Shown here in pieces: positions 24,697 through 34,027 of a stretch of DNA of 64,000 bases; position 1 is the first letter of the stretch, and every line of letters begins with the position of its first letter. Source of the DNA: Longitalea arenae (lineage in GTDB: Bacteria > Bacteroidota > Bacteroidia > Chitinophagales > Chitinophagaceae); contig NZ_JAFFJX010000011.1 in assembly GCF_016924755.1 (NCBI RefSeq), forward strand, positions 124,001 through 188,000, in the 5' to 3' direction. Under the pieces are notes generated by a model. It worked only from the letters and a program-made list of their open reading frames with translations. It was not told the DNA's origin and ran no database searches. The position numbers were made by a program, and so were the translations under genes.

Positions 24697-24883
24697 ACAA
24701 AATCCGATAGCTGTTGATGAATAAAAATACGCATTCATAATCACTTCCAAAAGAAAACGCCGTTCCAGCCCCTGATGCTGAAGCCTGACCAGGCACCGTA
24801 ATGACCATCCACGCGCACTGGGAGGTAAGGCCAAACAACGTGTTAATTATGGCAGGCATTGTTTGGAACCAGGGAATTTATTT

Positions 24884-24899
24884 TTTAGATTTGTCTAAA
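24884..24899 (+). promoter_or_regulatory. Palindromic operator for the DtxR/MntR-type regulator
   Basis: A perfect palindrome TTTAGA-tttg-TCTAAA, 58 bases before the regulator's start codon. A related half-site TTTTAGGTAAAC lies at 24906-24917. TTTAG-type inverted repeats are the style of site bound by DtxR/MntR/IdeR proteins, so autoregulation of the operon is likely. Confidence 0.65.
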
Positions 24900-24956
24900 T
24901 TTTATTTTAGGTAAACAATAAAAGCAGGGAAGTTCGTTATAATAAACAACAAGCGT

Positions 24957-25625
24957 ATGGGTCCAAAATATTCGAGCAGCAGAGAAAATTACCTGAAAGC
25001 GATCTTCCACCTGCAGGAGATCCATGGCACGGTGACCACGAACGACGTTGCCAATGAACTGCAGACCCGCCCCGCTTCGGTGACCGATATGCTGAAAAAG
25101 CTGAAGGCACAGAAATTACTGCTGTATGAAAAATATAAAGGCTTTAAACTGAATACGGAAGGGCGTAAAGTCGCCCTGCAGATCATTCGCAAACACCGCC
25201 TGTGGGAATACTTCCTCGTGGAAAAACTACGCTTTGGCTGGGATGAAGTACATGAAATTGCAGAAGAGCTGGAACATATCAGCAGTAAAAAACTGATCGA
25301 CCGCCTCGATGAGTTTTTAGGGTTCCCTAAAAGTGACCCGCATGGCGATCCGATCCCCGACAGTCAGGGCCGCTGGACGCTCACCCGGCAGGTAGACCTG
25401 CTGAACCTGCCCATCAATCAAATGGCAGAAGTGAGCGGTATCGGCGATCAGTCGGCAGAGATCCTTGAATTGCTGAACCATAAACATATTGCCCTGGGCA
25501 CCCGGCTGGAAGTAAAGAAAAAATTCGCCTTCGATAATTCCATTGAACTGAAAATAAAGAATCAGTCCCCCGTAACCATTAGTGAACATGTAGCAAAAAA
25601 CGTATTTGTGAAATATGATGAATAG
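24957..25625 (+). CDS. mntR: DtxR/MntR-family metal-dependent repressor
   Basis: A 222-residue regulator. The N-terminal winged helix (residues 1-70) reads SSSRENYLKAIFHLQEIHGT, NDVANELQTRPASVTDMLKK. The dimerisation domain has the metal-ligand pattern HRLWEYFLVEKL, EVHEIAEELEHISSKKLIDR and SDPHGDPIP. The C-terminus (about 150-222) is an FeoA/SH3-like domain. With Mn2+ or Fe2+ bound it would repress by covering the palindrome at 24884-24899. The stop overlaps the start of the NRAMP gene (ATGATGAATAG), so the two are co-translated and the regulator's target is the adjacent Mn/Fe importer. Confidence 0.92.
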   Translation: MGPKYSSSRENYLKAIFHLQEIHGTVTTNDVANELQTRPASVTDMLKKLKAQKLLLYEKYKGFKLNTEGRKVALQIIRKHRLWEYFLVEKLRFGWDEVHEIAEELEHISSKKLIDRLDEFLGFPKSDPHGDPIPDSQGRWTLTRQVDLLNLPINQMAEVSGIGDQSAEILELLNHKHIALGTRLEVKKKFAFDNSIELKIKNQSPVTISEHVAKNVFVKYDE

Positions 25626-27498
25626 AATAAAAGGAGATGCTTCGTTAAGTGAGGTACATGAATCGGTTGATATCAGTAAAAAGAGCCTGGGCTGGCGGCG
25701 GATCCTGGCTTTTTTCGGACCGGCATACCTGGTAAGTGTCGGATATATGGACCCCGGCAACTGGGCCACCGACCTGGCGGGTGGCAGCCGTTTTGGGTAT
25801 GCCCTCATTTGGGTTTTATTAATGAGTAACCTGATGGCCCTGCTGCTGCAAACCCTGTCGGCCCGGCTCGGTATTGTACGGGGCCGCGATCTGGCGCAGG
25901 CTAACCGCGAAACCTATCCCCGCCCGGTCAATTTCCTCCTTTATATCCTGGCCGAAGTGGCCATTGCCGCCACCGATCTGGCCGAAGTACTGGGCATGGC
26001 CATTGGTATTAACCTGCTGACCGGCTTACCGCTGATCTGGGGCGTAGCGATAACTGTATTCGATACATTTTTATTGCTGTTCCTGCAACGGCTTGGCATT
26101 CGTAAAATGGAAGCCTTTATCATTGGCCTGGTAGCCATTGTTGGCCTTTCTTTTCTCGTTGAGATCATCATTGCCAAACCGGCTTTTGCCGACATTGCTA
26201 CCGGATTAGTGCCCAGCCTGCCCAATGACCAGGCCCTGTATATTGCCATCGGCATCATCGGGGCAACGGTAATGCCACACAATTTATACCTGCATTCTGC
26301 ACTCGTACAAACACGTAAGATCGCAAAAACAAAAGAAGGCATTAAACAGGCCTTAAAATGGAGTTTTGTGGATTCGGCGGTGGCCCTGAATGTGGCCTTC
26401 CTGGTGAATGCGGCCATCTTAATTCTGGCAGCGACCACCTTCTTTAAAAAAGGACTGGTAGAAGTAGCGGAGATCAAGCAGGCGCATCAATTGCTGTCGG
26501 GGTTGTTAGGTTCTTCGGTAGCGCCGGTGCTTTTTGCCGTGGCGCTGATAGCGGCCGGACAGAGCTCTACCGTGACGGGCACGCTGGCCGGACAGATCGT
26601 AATGGAAGGATATCTCCGCCTGCGCATCAATCCCTGGATGCGGCGCCTGCTCACCCGTTTACTGGCCATTGTTCCCGCCATCCTGGTGATAGCCATTGCC
26701 GGTGAAAAGGAAGTTGACAGCCTGCTGGTATTAAGCCAGGTTATATTGAGTATGCAGCTGGGTTTTGCCATTATTCCGCTCATTCATTTTGTAAGCGATA
26801 AAAAGACGATGGGCGATTACGCCATCAAACCGGTTGTGCAGGTGATTGCCTGGCTGGTTACCACCATTTTGGTGTACCTGAATATTCGCATGCTGGTGAA
26901 TGAAGCCACCGGCTTCTTTGCGGGTTCAACGAATATTTTCTGGAAGGCGGTGATCATAGCCGGCGGGGCGATCTTCCTTGGCCTGCTGCTTTATATTATT
27001 TTCTATCCGGTCTTCAGCAAGCGGTTGAAGGCCGGCAGCATTCAAATGCACCCGCAAATGGAAGGTTTACAAAAGCTCAATATTCCATCCTATAAGAAGA
27101 TCGCAGTAGCGCTGGACTTCGGCGAGCAGGACGATACCCTGCTGGCCCATGCCATCGGGCAGGGACAGGGCCACGCCGAATATGTGCTGATCCATGTAGT
27201 GGAAAGTGCATCGGCCCGCATCCTGGGCCGGGAAAGCGATGACTATGAGACGCGGCACGACCTGGCGCGATTGCAATCCTATATGCAGCAATTGCAGGAG
27301 CAGGGTTTAACCGCTACCTGTCACCTGGGGTTCAGGCACAGGGCCGAAGAGATCGTTCGTATTATCAAAGAATCCGGAGCCGATATGCTGGTCATTGGCG
27401 CCCACCGGCACAGCGGCATCAAAGACTGGTTATATGGGGAAACGATTAATTCCGTTCGTCATGAACTGAAGATCCCGATCCTGGTCGTAAATTTATAA
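25615..27498 (+). CDS. mntH: NRAMP Mn2+/Fe2+ transporter fused to a UspA domain
   Basis: A 627-residue protein. Residues about 25-465 form an NRAMP transporter with eleven or so membrane segments; YMDPGNWATD (Asp46-Asn49, metal site) and GATVMPHNLYLHS are the signature motifs. From about residue 480 the chain becomes soluble and matches a universal stress (UspA) domain: YKKIAVALDFGEQDDTLLAH, YVLIHVVESA and a C-terminal SGADMLVIGAHRHSGIKDWL. Bacterial MntH normally ends after the membrane part (about 410-450 residues), so this is a fusion in which nucleotide binding could gate metal uptake. It overlaps the regulator gene by 11 bases. Confidence 0.93.
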   Translation: MMNRIKGDASLSEVHESVDISKKSLGWRRILAFFGPAYLVSVGYMDPGNWATDLAGGSRFGYALIWVLLMSNLMALLLQTLSARLGIVRGRDLAQANRETYPRPVNFLLYILAEVAIAATDLAEVLGMAIGINLLTGLPLIWGVAITVFDTFLLLFLQRLGIRKMEAFIIGLVAIVGLSFLVEIIIAKPAFADIATGLVPSLPNDQALYIAIGIIGATVMPHNLYLHSALVQTRKIAKTKEGIKQALKWSFVDSAVALNVAFLVNAAILILAATTFFKKGLVEVAEIKQAHQLLSGLLGSSVAPVLFAVALIAAGQSSTVTGTLAGQIVMEGYLRLRINPWMRRLLTRLLAIVPAILVIAIAGEKEVDSLLVLSQVILSMQLGFAIIPLIHFVSDKKTMGDYAIKPVVQVIAWLVTTILVYLNIRMLVNEATGFFAGSTNIFWKAVIIAGGAIFLGLLLYIIFYPVFSKRLKAGSIQMHPQMEGLQKLNIPSYKKIAVALDFGEQDDTLLAHAIGQGQGHAEYVLIHVVESASARILGRESDDYETRHDLARLQSYMQQLQEQGLTATCHLGFRHRAEEIVRIIKESGADMLVIGAHRHSGIKDWLYGETINSVRHELKIPILVVNL

Positions 27499-27585
27499 AC
27501 AGCTCAGTTATTCAGTTATTCATCTTGCGACTACTGTATTAACTTAATAACTTATGAACGAATAACTCAGGAACTGAATAGCTAC
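27499..27585. repeat. Inverted word array filling a convergent gap, CAGTTATT family
   Basis: CAGTTATTCAGTTATTCATC (27506-27525), loop, then GAACGAATAACTCAGGAACT (27556-27575). The arms are complementary. It occupies the entire 83 bases between the stop codons of mntH and the Crp-like gene. Confidence 0.8.
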
Positions 27586-28193
27586 CGTTTAATATACAGC
27601 AAATGCTTTAACCTGCTGAAAGTTTCCGGTTTGATATTGAGATAAGAAGCCAGTACTTTTTGCGGCACCCGCTGCAGCATTTCCGGATGGGTGTTCATGT
27701 ATTCGATAAAACGCTGGCGGGTAGATGTATTTAGCTGCTCGAAATAGCGGCTGTCCTTTTTAATGAACATCTGCATAATGATGGCGCGACCGAGCGCTTC
27801 GGCTTCCGGCACTTTATCCATCGCATCCTGCATGCGATCGAATTTAACAGATACCAGCACCGTTGGCTCCAGGGTTTGAATGACCACTTCGGAGGGTAGC
27901 CGGTGATGGAAAGAAATTTCTGATTGAATGAAATGGCCTTCGGTGGCCAGCTGCAGGGTTACTTCACCCCGGATGGAAGAAGGAATATATTTGCGTACAA
28001 GCCCTTTGATAACAATGTTAAGGTAATCCTCCATTTCGCCCTGGTTTACCAGCTTCTTCTTTTTATCGAAACGGCGGATCTCGAGGTAAGGAATTAATTG
28101 TTCAAGCCCCTCACGGCTGATCGGTGAGAACCGTTGCAGGTGTACCAGTAATTGTTCGTAGCATTCCCTGGCAACAATAATTTTATCCCCCAT
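27582..28193 (-). CDS. Crp/Fnr-family regulator, second of a tandem pair
   Basis: A 203-residue protein with an N-terminal cyclic-nucleotide-binding fold (LVNQGEMEDYLNIVIKGLVR) and a C-terminal helix-turn-helix (RVPQKVLASYLNIKPETFSR). It lacks the Cys cluster of Fnr and the full cAMP phosphate-binding signature RxS of CRP, as is usual for this Bacteroidota subfamily; the ligand is unknown. The upstream gene (28203-28805) ends nine bases before and encodes a paralogue with nearly the same recognition helix. The two could bind the same DNA sites. Confidence 0.88.
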   Translation of the reverse strand: MGDKIIVARECYEQLLVHLQRFSPISREGLEQLIPYLEIRRFDKKKKLVNQGEMEDYLNIVIKGLVRKYIPSSIRGEVTLQLATEGHFIQSEISFHHRLPSEVVIQTLEPTVLVSVKFDRMQDAMDKVPEAEALGRAIIMQMFIKKDSRYFEQLNTSTRQRFIEYMNTHPEMLQRVPQKVLASYLNIKPETFSRLKHLLYIKR

Positions 28194-28202
28194 AGAAAAA
28201 CA

Positions 28203-28805
28203 TCATTTAAGATAAGGAGCATCTGAGCTTTTTTTGGTTCTCAGCAAATGCTTCAGGCGGCTGAATGTTTCCGGTTTGATGTTCAGGTAAGATGCCAGGT
28301 ATTTTTGCGGCACCCGCTGAAACAGTTCCGGGTTATCAGTCATAAAACGTAAAAATCGTTCTTTGGTACTAAACCGGATGCGTTCCAGTTCCCAAACCTC
28401 TTTTTGCAGGAACAGTTCGGTAATGATCAGCCGGCTCAGGCGTTCGAGTTTAGGGTAGCGGCTATATAACTGTTCTGCCCTGTCATGGTGCAGGGAGTAG
28501 AACGTGGTGGGCTCAATGGTCTCTACCACATATCCTGAAGGCATTCCGGAAAAGTACGACACTGAGGAGGAGATCAGCTCTCCTTCTTTGGCGATCTGGG
28601 TAATTATCTCTTCCTTGCCTTTATAGAAAAACTTACGCGCGAGCCCTTTGATCACGAAATATAAATATTTCTCCGTTTCATTTACATCTGTGAGGCGAAC
28701 TTTCTTGTCAACAGATCTTACTTCAATGGAGTTGATGAGTGCTTCCAGCTCTTCAGCCGGAAGATCAATAAACTGGTCTATATACTTTTGTAATATAGCA
28801 ACCAT
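28203..28805 (-). CDS. Crp/Fnr-family regulator, first of a tandem pair
   Basis: A 200-residue paralogue of the downstream product. The sensor part (VRLTDVNETEKYLYFVIKGL, residues about 35-54) differs more than the DNA-binding part, which reads FQRVPQKYLASYLNIKPETF and SRLKHLLRTKK. Both genes lie in one minus-strand operon with a nine-base gap. The divergent neighbour is icd, whose promoter lies in the 192-base spacer; control of icd by this pair is possible but only inferred from position. Confidence 0.88.
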   Translation of the reverse strand: MVAILQKYIDQFIDLPAEELEALINSIEVRSVDKKVRLTDVNETEKYLYFVIKGLARKFFYKGKEEIITQIAKEGELISSSVSYFSGMPSGYVVETIEPTTFYSLHHDRAEQLYSRYPKLERLSRLIITELFLQKEVWELERIRFSTKERFLRFMTDNPELFQRVPQKYLASYLNIKPETFSRLKHLLRTKKSSDAPYLK

Positions 28806-28934
28806 ACTGCAAGTTATAATTTATCAACAATTATTGTCAGCGTTTAACCGGGAGCCTTTGTTTTTTAGGTACTACCATGTAGCACCAGTATGGAAAACAT
28901 CATACACCTGTACTGGTTGGGAGCTAAAAAGCCT

Positions 28935-28966
28935 TTTGCACATTTGGCCATTCTGCTGTAGGTTTG
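28935..28966 (+). promoter_or_regulatory. Promoter of icd
   Basis: TTTG (28935-28938), 20 bases, TAGGTTTG (28959-28966): both the -33 and -7 elements of the Bacteroidota promoter with near-ideal spacing. The start codon follows 31 bases later. Confidence 0.75.
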
Positions 28967-28997
28967 CACCCTTATTTGAAGGCAAAAACAAGCATTT

Positions 28998-30230
28998 ATG
29001 GCACAAAAAATCAATGTACAGAATCCTGTTGTAGAACTGGATGGCGATGAAATGACACGCATTATCTGGAAGTTCATCAAGGATAAACTCATCCTTCCCT
29101 ACATTAACGTCGATATTAAGTATTACGATCTGGGTATTGAATACCGCGACAAGACCAATGACCAGGTAACTATTGATGCCGCCAATGCCATCAAACAGTA
29201 TGGTGTTGGAATCAAATGTGCCACCATCACCCCTGACGAAGCCCGCGTAAAGGAGTTCTCCCTGAAACAAATGTGGAAGAGCCCCAACGGCACCATCCGG
29301 AACATTCTCGATGGTACTGTATTCCGTGAGCCTATCGTAATCAACAATATTCCCCGCCTGGTTACCAACTGGACTGCCCCGATCATCGTTGGCCGTCACG
29401 CTTTTGGTGATCAGTACCGCGCTACCGATTCCGTTATCAAAGGCAAAGGCAAACTTACAATGACCTTTACTCCTGAAGACGGCGGCGAACCGCAAACTTT
29501 TGAAGTATACAACTTCAAAGGCGATGGCGTGGCAATGACCATGTACAATACCGACGAAAGCATTAAGGGTTTTGCCCGCAGCTGCTTCAATATGGCCCTC
29601 GCCAAAAAATGGCCATTGTATCTCAGCACCAAAAACACCATTCTTAAGAAATACGATGGTCGTTTCAAGGATATCTTCCAGGAGATCTTCGACAATGAGT
29701 TCAAACAGGCATTCCAGGAAGCGAATATCGTGTACGAACACCGCCTGATCGATGACATGGTAGCCAGCGCCCTGAAATGGAACGGTAATTTCGTTTGGGC
29801 CTGTAAGAACTACGATGGCGACGTTCAAAGCGACACCGTTGCACAAGGTTTTGGTTCTCTGGGCTTAATGACCTCGGTATTAATTACCCCCGATGGCAAG
29901 ACCATGGAAGCTGAGGCTGCCCACGGCACCGTTACCCGCCACTACCGCGATCACCAGGCCGGTAAACGCACGAGCACCAACCCCATCGCTTCTATCTTTG
30001 CATGGACAAGAGGTTTGGCCTTCCGCGGTAAACTCGACGGCAACCAGGCCCTTATCGACTTCTGCAACACATTAGAGTCTACCTGTATAGAAACAGTTGA
30101 AAGTGGCAAAATGACTAAAGATTTGGCCGTTTGTATTCATGGAAATAAAGTAGAACACGGAAAACACTACCTGTATACCGAAGAATTCCTGGATGCGATC
30201 GATGCTAACCTGAAAAAGAAAATGGCTTAA
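28998..30230 (+). CDS. icd: NADP-dependent isocitrate dehydrogenase
   Basis: A 410-residue cytoplasmic enzyme that oxidises isocitrate to 2-oxoglutarate with NADP+. It belongs to the homodimeric, eukaryote-like type: [78 protein letters not shown]. Substrate Arg and Asp residues occur at [16 protein letters not shown] and [11 protein letters not shown]. Length and order match the family. It is monocistronic, with a clear promoter and hairpin terminator. Confidence 0.97.
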   Translation: MAQKINVQNPVVELDGDEMTRIIWKFIKDKLILPYINVDIKYYDLGIEYRDKTNDQVTIDAANAIKQYGVGIKCATITPDEARVKEFSLKQMWKSPNGTIRNILDGTVFREPIVINNIPRLVTNWTAPIIVGRHAFGDQYRATDSVIKGKGKLTMTFTPEDGGEPQTFEVYNFKGDGVAMTMYNTDESIKGFARSCFNMALAKKWPLYLSTKNTILKKYDGRFKDIFQEIFDNEFKQAFQEANIVYEHRLIDDMVASALKWNGNFVWACKNYDGDVQSDTVAQGFGSLGLMTSVLITPDGKTMEAEAAHGTVTRHYRDHQAGKRTSTNPIASIFAWTRGLAFRGKLDGNQALIDFCNTLESTCIETVESGKMTKDLAVCIHGNKVEHGKHYLYTEEFLDAIDANLKKKMA

Positions 30231-30269
30231 TCGGCCCCCGGTTAACAATAAACGGGTTACATATAAGCA

Positions 30270-30307
30270 AAAAGCGCCTTCCGGCCCAGCCCGGCAGGCG
30301 CTTTTTT
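30270..30307 (+). terminator. Terminator of icd
   Basis: Stem AAAAGCGCCT (30270-30279) with 30296-30305, followed by TTTTTTAT. Confidence 0.9.
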
Positions 30308-31017
30308 ATAACTGCCCGGCCGAAAAAAAGGCCCCTCCCGTAAACCGGGAGAAGCCTTGTGATGATAATACCCCTTAACTTACCTATTTCAATATTGTTG
30401 TTTTTAGTAACTACGGAAAAAAGCTACATTATTTGTGCCTGACCTTTCCTTCACCATAAAAATGCTGTTAAGGAAAGACTAAACCCCAAACTGACGACCC
30501 ATTCACCATTTTTGCGGATAGTAGCCTGTGACAATATTTCTACAAAACAAGTCCCCCCGGTGTAGCGGGAGGACTCCTTGAAATGATTGATTAAACCCTA
30601 AACCTGTAATTATATAGATGCAGAACCACTATGAGCTTAGCGGTTAATCATCACCTGTTATGCAGGGCCGATGATCTTTTTTATTGACAGCACATGCAAT
30701 AAAATCGTTGCGCCTTCAGTTAAGTATTCGAGTTAACAATGAAATAATCGCATGTGCTAACATTAAATATGCCGTGCCAGGCGGTGCGAGAAATGGGAAG
30801 CGACTACAGCGATGATGCCTGTAAAATAGCAGCATAATCATTATCTTAGATATTAGTACAAATAATATTTTGCTGTTAACCCGAAAAGGCCGAACGTTAT
30901 TTTTTAAAATTGAATTTACTTTTCCAGTATAAGTCTTCTTGCCAGGGGAACGCCTATGTACATGTGAAGGATTAAACAAAAGTACGGCCGGCGTTCCTAT
31001 TTTATTTTCTACCAAAC
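30308..31017. other. Gene-free region with two further hairpins
   Basis: About 700 bases without a convincing gene. Hairpin 1 (30328-30357) has arms AAGGC-CTCCCG and CGGGAG-GCCTT around TAAAC. Hairpin 2 (30546-30580) has AGTCCCCCCG with CGGGAGGACT around GTGTAG. Both resemble C-rich stems with short loops. The rest is unremarkable; the frame at 30716-31051 is probably spurious. A small RNA could be encoded here but nothing proves it. Confidence 0.45.
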
Positions 31018-31053
31018 GAAAATGTTCCGATAGCCAGGGCCATCGGAACATTT
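31018..31053 (-). terminator. Terminator of the GH20 gene
   Basis: Stem AAATGTTCCGAT (31020-31031) with 31042-31053, extended by GCC/GGC and a 2-nt loop. The T-run after it is weak. Confidence 0.65.
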
Positions 31054-31084
31054 GCTTTCATAATCAAATTATCACATTAGCTGG

Positions 31085-32992
31085 TTACTTCTTTTTCTCC
31101 GCTCTTTTCCGCAGCTCAGTTACAGGAATAGTGACCATTCGTCCAATCGGTTCTTTACCCCTGTAGGTGATCATCCGCACATTTACCGCATCCCTGGGGA
31201 TCTGTACCGGCTGGGTATATTTGGGATAAAAGCGATCGGGGAATGAATTATCGAAGCTGTAATAGATATCCAGTCCTTCCACTTCAGTGCTCAGATCGAG
31301 CTTCAGCAATTCACCGTCCTTGCTTACATTGATGATAGGATCATACATGCTGGGCGCGTATTTGATCTCGGCCACTTCAAAACGTTCGAAATGATCTTCC
31401 ACGCGGCGGATAAAATCATTCCAGTTCTTTTTTTCCGCAGGTGACCAAATGCTTTCCGCAACCGCAAAGGCGCGGGGCCAGGTCATGTATTGCGCATGAC
31501 GCATGTTGTAAATCTGTTCAGTCCATAAATTAGCTTGTCCACCCTTGATGAACTTCGGGTCTGCACCTTTGGGAACGGGTTCAAACTGGTATGAGGCTTT
31601 CAGACGTACGCTTTTGTAAACAGGGGGTTCAATAGCGGGATCGCCCTGCATCAGGTCGATGTACGTATGGTCATTCGGGCTCATGACCACTTCATGCTGC
31701 ATTTTGGCGGCTTCTGCCCCACCCTTCGATCCACGCCAGCTCATAACAGCCGCATTCGGCGCCAGGCCACCTTCCAGGATCTCATCCCATCCGATCATCT
31801 TTTTGCCCTTCGACTCTATGATCTTCTCCACTTTCTTTACAAAATAACTTTGCACCTCATGCAGATCTTTCAGGTTCTCCCGCTGCATCAGTTGTTTAAT
31901 GGCATCGCTTTTCTCCCAGAAATTCTTGGCGCACTCATCGCCGCCCATATGAATGTATTCAAAGGGGAATAGCTGAGCTACTTCAGTAAACACTTTATCA
32001 AGCGCTTCATATACTTTGTCATTGGCCGGACAAAGGGTATTATCTACCAGTGCATAAAAGCCGGTATCGGTCCATTGCATGAATTTTTCGCCTGAGTTCA
32101 CCCGGTAGTTGCCAGGTGTGCAGGAAAGCTCGGGATAAGCCGCCACCATTGCCATGCTGTGGCCGGGAACATCTACTTCGGGCAGGATATTCACGAAACG
32201 ATCGGCTGCATATTGTACCAGTTCCTTAATGTCGTTCTGGGTGTAGAAGCCGCCATATTTACGCGGCTCATTTTCGGCAGGTGGGCTGAAGGTTCCGAAT
32301 GTACCGGTTTTCTCAACCCGCCAGGCGCCTACTTCGGTTAGCTTGGGCAGTGATTTAACCTCAATGCGCCAGCCCTGGTCATCGGTGAGGTGCAGGTGCA
32401 GTAAATTGTATTTATAACGCACCATTTCATCGATGAACTGTTTTACCTCCTCTTTGGTAAAGAAGTGACGAACCACATCGAACATCAGCCCCCGCCAGGC
32501 AAAACGCGGATAATCGGTGATCTGCACACCGGGGATGACCCAGGAGGCTTTCTTCACCACCGACTCACTTTCTATTTCCTTCGGCAGCAATTGCAGCAGG
32601 GTTTGAACGCCATAAAACAGGCCGGCCGCATCGTTGGCAGTAAGCTGCACGCCCGTGGCGCTTACGGCTAAAGTATATCCTTCTTTTCCAATTGTTTTAT
32701 TGGCGGTAGGGTTCAGTGCAAAACTGATCACATTGGTTTTAGCTGCCGGAGCCGCCTGCCCCAGCGCAAAACCGGTAGCCTTTTTTACCTGGTCTGCAAA
32801 AAAACCGGCAACCCGTTTTACGTCGGCATTCTTACCATCGGCCGCGATTTTAGTTTGAGCGGTCAACGTAAAACGGCCGCTCTTTTTTTCAAGCGAGACC
32901 GGCTGCGGGATAAGGGATATCTCCGGGCTCGTTTGGGATACGGCAGAAGCAATCATCCAGAAACTGGCAAATAACAAGCTGATCTGTTTCAT
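31085..32992 (-). CDS. Beta-N-acetylhexosaminidase, GH20
   Basis: A 635-residue exported glycosidase that removes terminal GlcNAc or GalNAc from glycans such as chitin fragments or glycoproteins. A signal peptide (residues 1-20) leads to an N-terminal GH20b domain (ISLIPQPVSLEKKSGRFTL to about 155) and the catalytic barrel: YPRFAWRGLMFDVVRHFFTK, LLHLHLTDDQGWRIEVK and HMGGDE with the catalytic Asp352-Glu353 pair. The C-terminus (about 545-635) is a beta domain of the type that follows GH20 in Bacteroidota. No lipobox, so probably periplasmic or secreted. It stands alone, not in a polysaccharide locus. Confidence 0.94.
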   Translation of the reverse strand: MKQISLLFASFWMIASAVSQTSPEISLIPQPVSLEKKSGRFTLTAQTKIAADGKNADVKRVAGFFADQVKKATGFALGQAAPAAKTNVISFALNPTANKTIGKEGYTLAVSATGVQLTANDAAGLFYGVQTLLQLLPKEIESESVVKKASWVIPGVQITDYPRFAWRGLMFDVVRHFFTKEEVKQFIDEMVRYKYNLLHLHLTDDQGWRIEVKSLPKLTEVGAWRVEKTGTFGTFSPPAENEPRKYGGFYTQNDIKELVQYAADRFVNILPEVDVPGHSMAMVAAYPELSCTPGNYRVNSGEKFMQWTDTGFYALVDNTLCPANDKVYEALDKVFTEVAQLFPFEYIHMGGDECAKNFWEKSDAIKQLMQRENLKDLHEVQSYFVKKVEKIIESKGKKMIGWDEILEGGLAPNAAVMSWRGSKGGAEAAKMQHEVVMSPNDHTYIDLMQGDPAIEPPVYKSVRLKASYQFEPVPKGADPKFIKGGQANLWTEQIYNMRHAQYMTWPRAFAVAESIWSPAEKKNWNDFIRRVEDHFERFEVAEIKYAPSMYDPIINVSKDGELLKLDLSTEVEGLDIYYSFDNSFPDRFYPKYTQPVQIPRDAVNVRMITYRGKEPIGRMVTIPVTELRKRAEKKK

Positions 32993-33133
32993 ATTAATCT
33001 TAGAGGATTTATGTGGTGACGGTTTTAAAATTAGGGAAATTATTCACGCTGCCGGTTGAAAAAATCATGCAAACGATTGATCCTCTTTATGGAATGATCA
33101 TTAATTTGTAACTTCCCAAAAACAATCAAATAC

Positions 33134-33961
33134 ATGAAGAAACTGCTGGTTCCCACCGACTTCTCCGATACATCGAAAAATGCAGCGCTGTTTGCTGCGC
33201 AAATGGCTGCAGACGTTCAGAATGCAAAGATCATTTTAATCCATGTGTCTGATAAGATCACCGGCGGCTCAGACGGTTCACCGTTAACCGAAGACGATGA
33301 CGACCGCCGCCTGATACTGACCCAGGCCCTTAGTCAACTGAAAGACGAATTGCTGGCAGTAGCGCAGGTGCCTGTTGAATTCGTTATGGAAAAAGGAACT
33401 TCCCTTGTGGAAACCCTTAGCCGCTACGTTCGCCACCAGGCCATAGATATGGTGATCATGGGCATTACAGGCGCCACGCGGCTCGAACAGATCTTTATGG
33501 GCAGCAATACCCTCGAAATGGCCAAGGAAAGTGTTTGCCCCGTACTGATCATTCCGCCAGACGCAAAATACCGCAAGATCAAAAATGTGGTGCTGGCCAG
33601 CGACTTCAAAGACGTGGATACCACTATTCCCGTTGCGCCGCTGAAAGCAACCCTCGATATTTTTAAACCGGCCCTGCATATTGTGAATGTAGACAGTGAG
33701 CACTATGTTGAGCTTACCGATGAATTCAAGGCGGAAAGAGCCAAACTGGAGGGGATGTTGAAGGACTATTCCCCTGAATTCTATTTCATCAGGCAGTATG
33801 ACTTCTTTGATGCCATCAGCCAGTTCGTCGACGATAAGAATATCGACCTCATCTTTATTGTTCCCCGGGAACGCTCATTCCTGAGTGGCCTGTTCAGGAC
33901 CAGCCATACCAAAAAGCTGGCCTACCATAGCCATATCCCGATCGTAGCTATACATGAATAA
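33134..33961 (+). CDS. Tandem universal stress protein
   Basis: A 275-residue cytoplasmic protein made of two UspA domains. Domain 1 (1-140) has KKLLVPTDFSDTSKNAALFA, ILIHVSD and the ATP-type loop VIMGITGATRLEQIFMGSNT. Domain 2 (about 150-275) has IKNVVLASDFKDVD and IDLIFIVPRERSFLSGLF; its loop lacks the Gly-rich ATP signature, so only the first domain likely binds nucleotide. Such paired Usp proteins are common in Bacteroidota and linked to stress survival. A word array starts three bases after the stop. Confidence 0.92.
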   Translation: MKKLLVPTDFSDTSKNAALFAAQMAADVQNAKIILIHVSDKITGGSDGSPLTEDDDDRRLILTQALSQLKDELLAVAQVPVEFVMEKGTSLVETLSRYVRHQAIDMVIMGITGATRLEQIFMGSNTLEMAKESVCPVLIIPPDAKYRKIKNVVLASDFKDVDTTIPVAPLKATLDIFKPALHIVNVDSEHYVELTDEFKAERAKLEGMLKDYSPEFYFIRQYDFFDAISQFVDDKNIDLIFIVPRERSFLSGLFRTSHTKKLAYHSHIPIVAIHE

Positions 33962-33963
33962 TA

Positions 33964-34016
33964 TCGAGTTACCGGTTACCGGGTGCCAGTTCCCGGTAAC
34001 TGGTAACCGGTAACTG
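33964..34016. repeat. Inverted word array, GGTTACCGG family
   Basis: AGTTACCGGTTACCGGG (33970-33986), 8-base loop, then CCCGGTAACTGGTAACCGGT (33994 on). The arms are complementary and make a hairpin of about 17 bp. It fills the space between the UspA stop and 12 bases before the LysR start. Confidence 0.82.
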
Positions 34017-34027
34017 GCATACGCAAC

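Noticed and set aside
30716-31051. 111-codon minus-strand frame upstream of nothing obvious
   Set aside because: It runs through the hairpin terminator of the GH20 gene, lacks motifs and has no promoter element.
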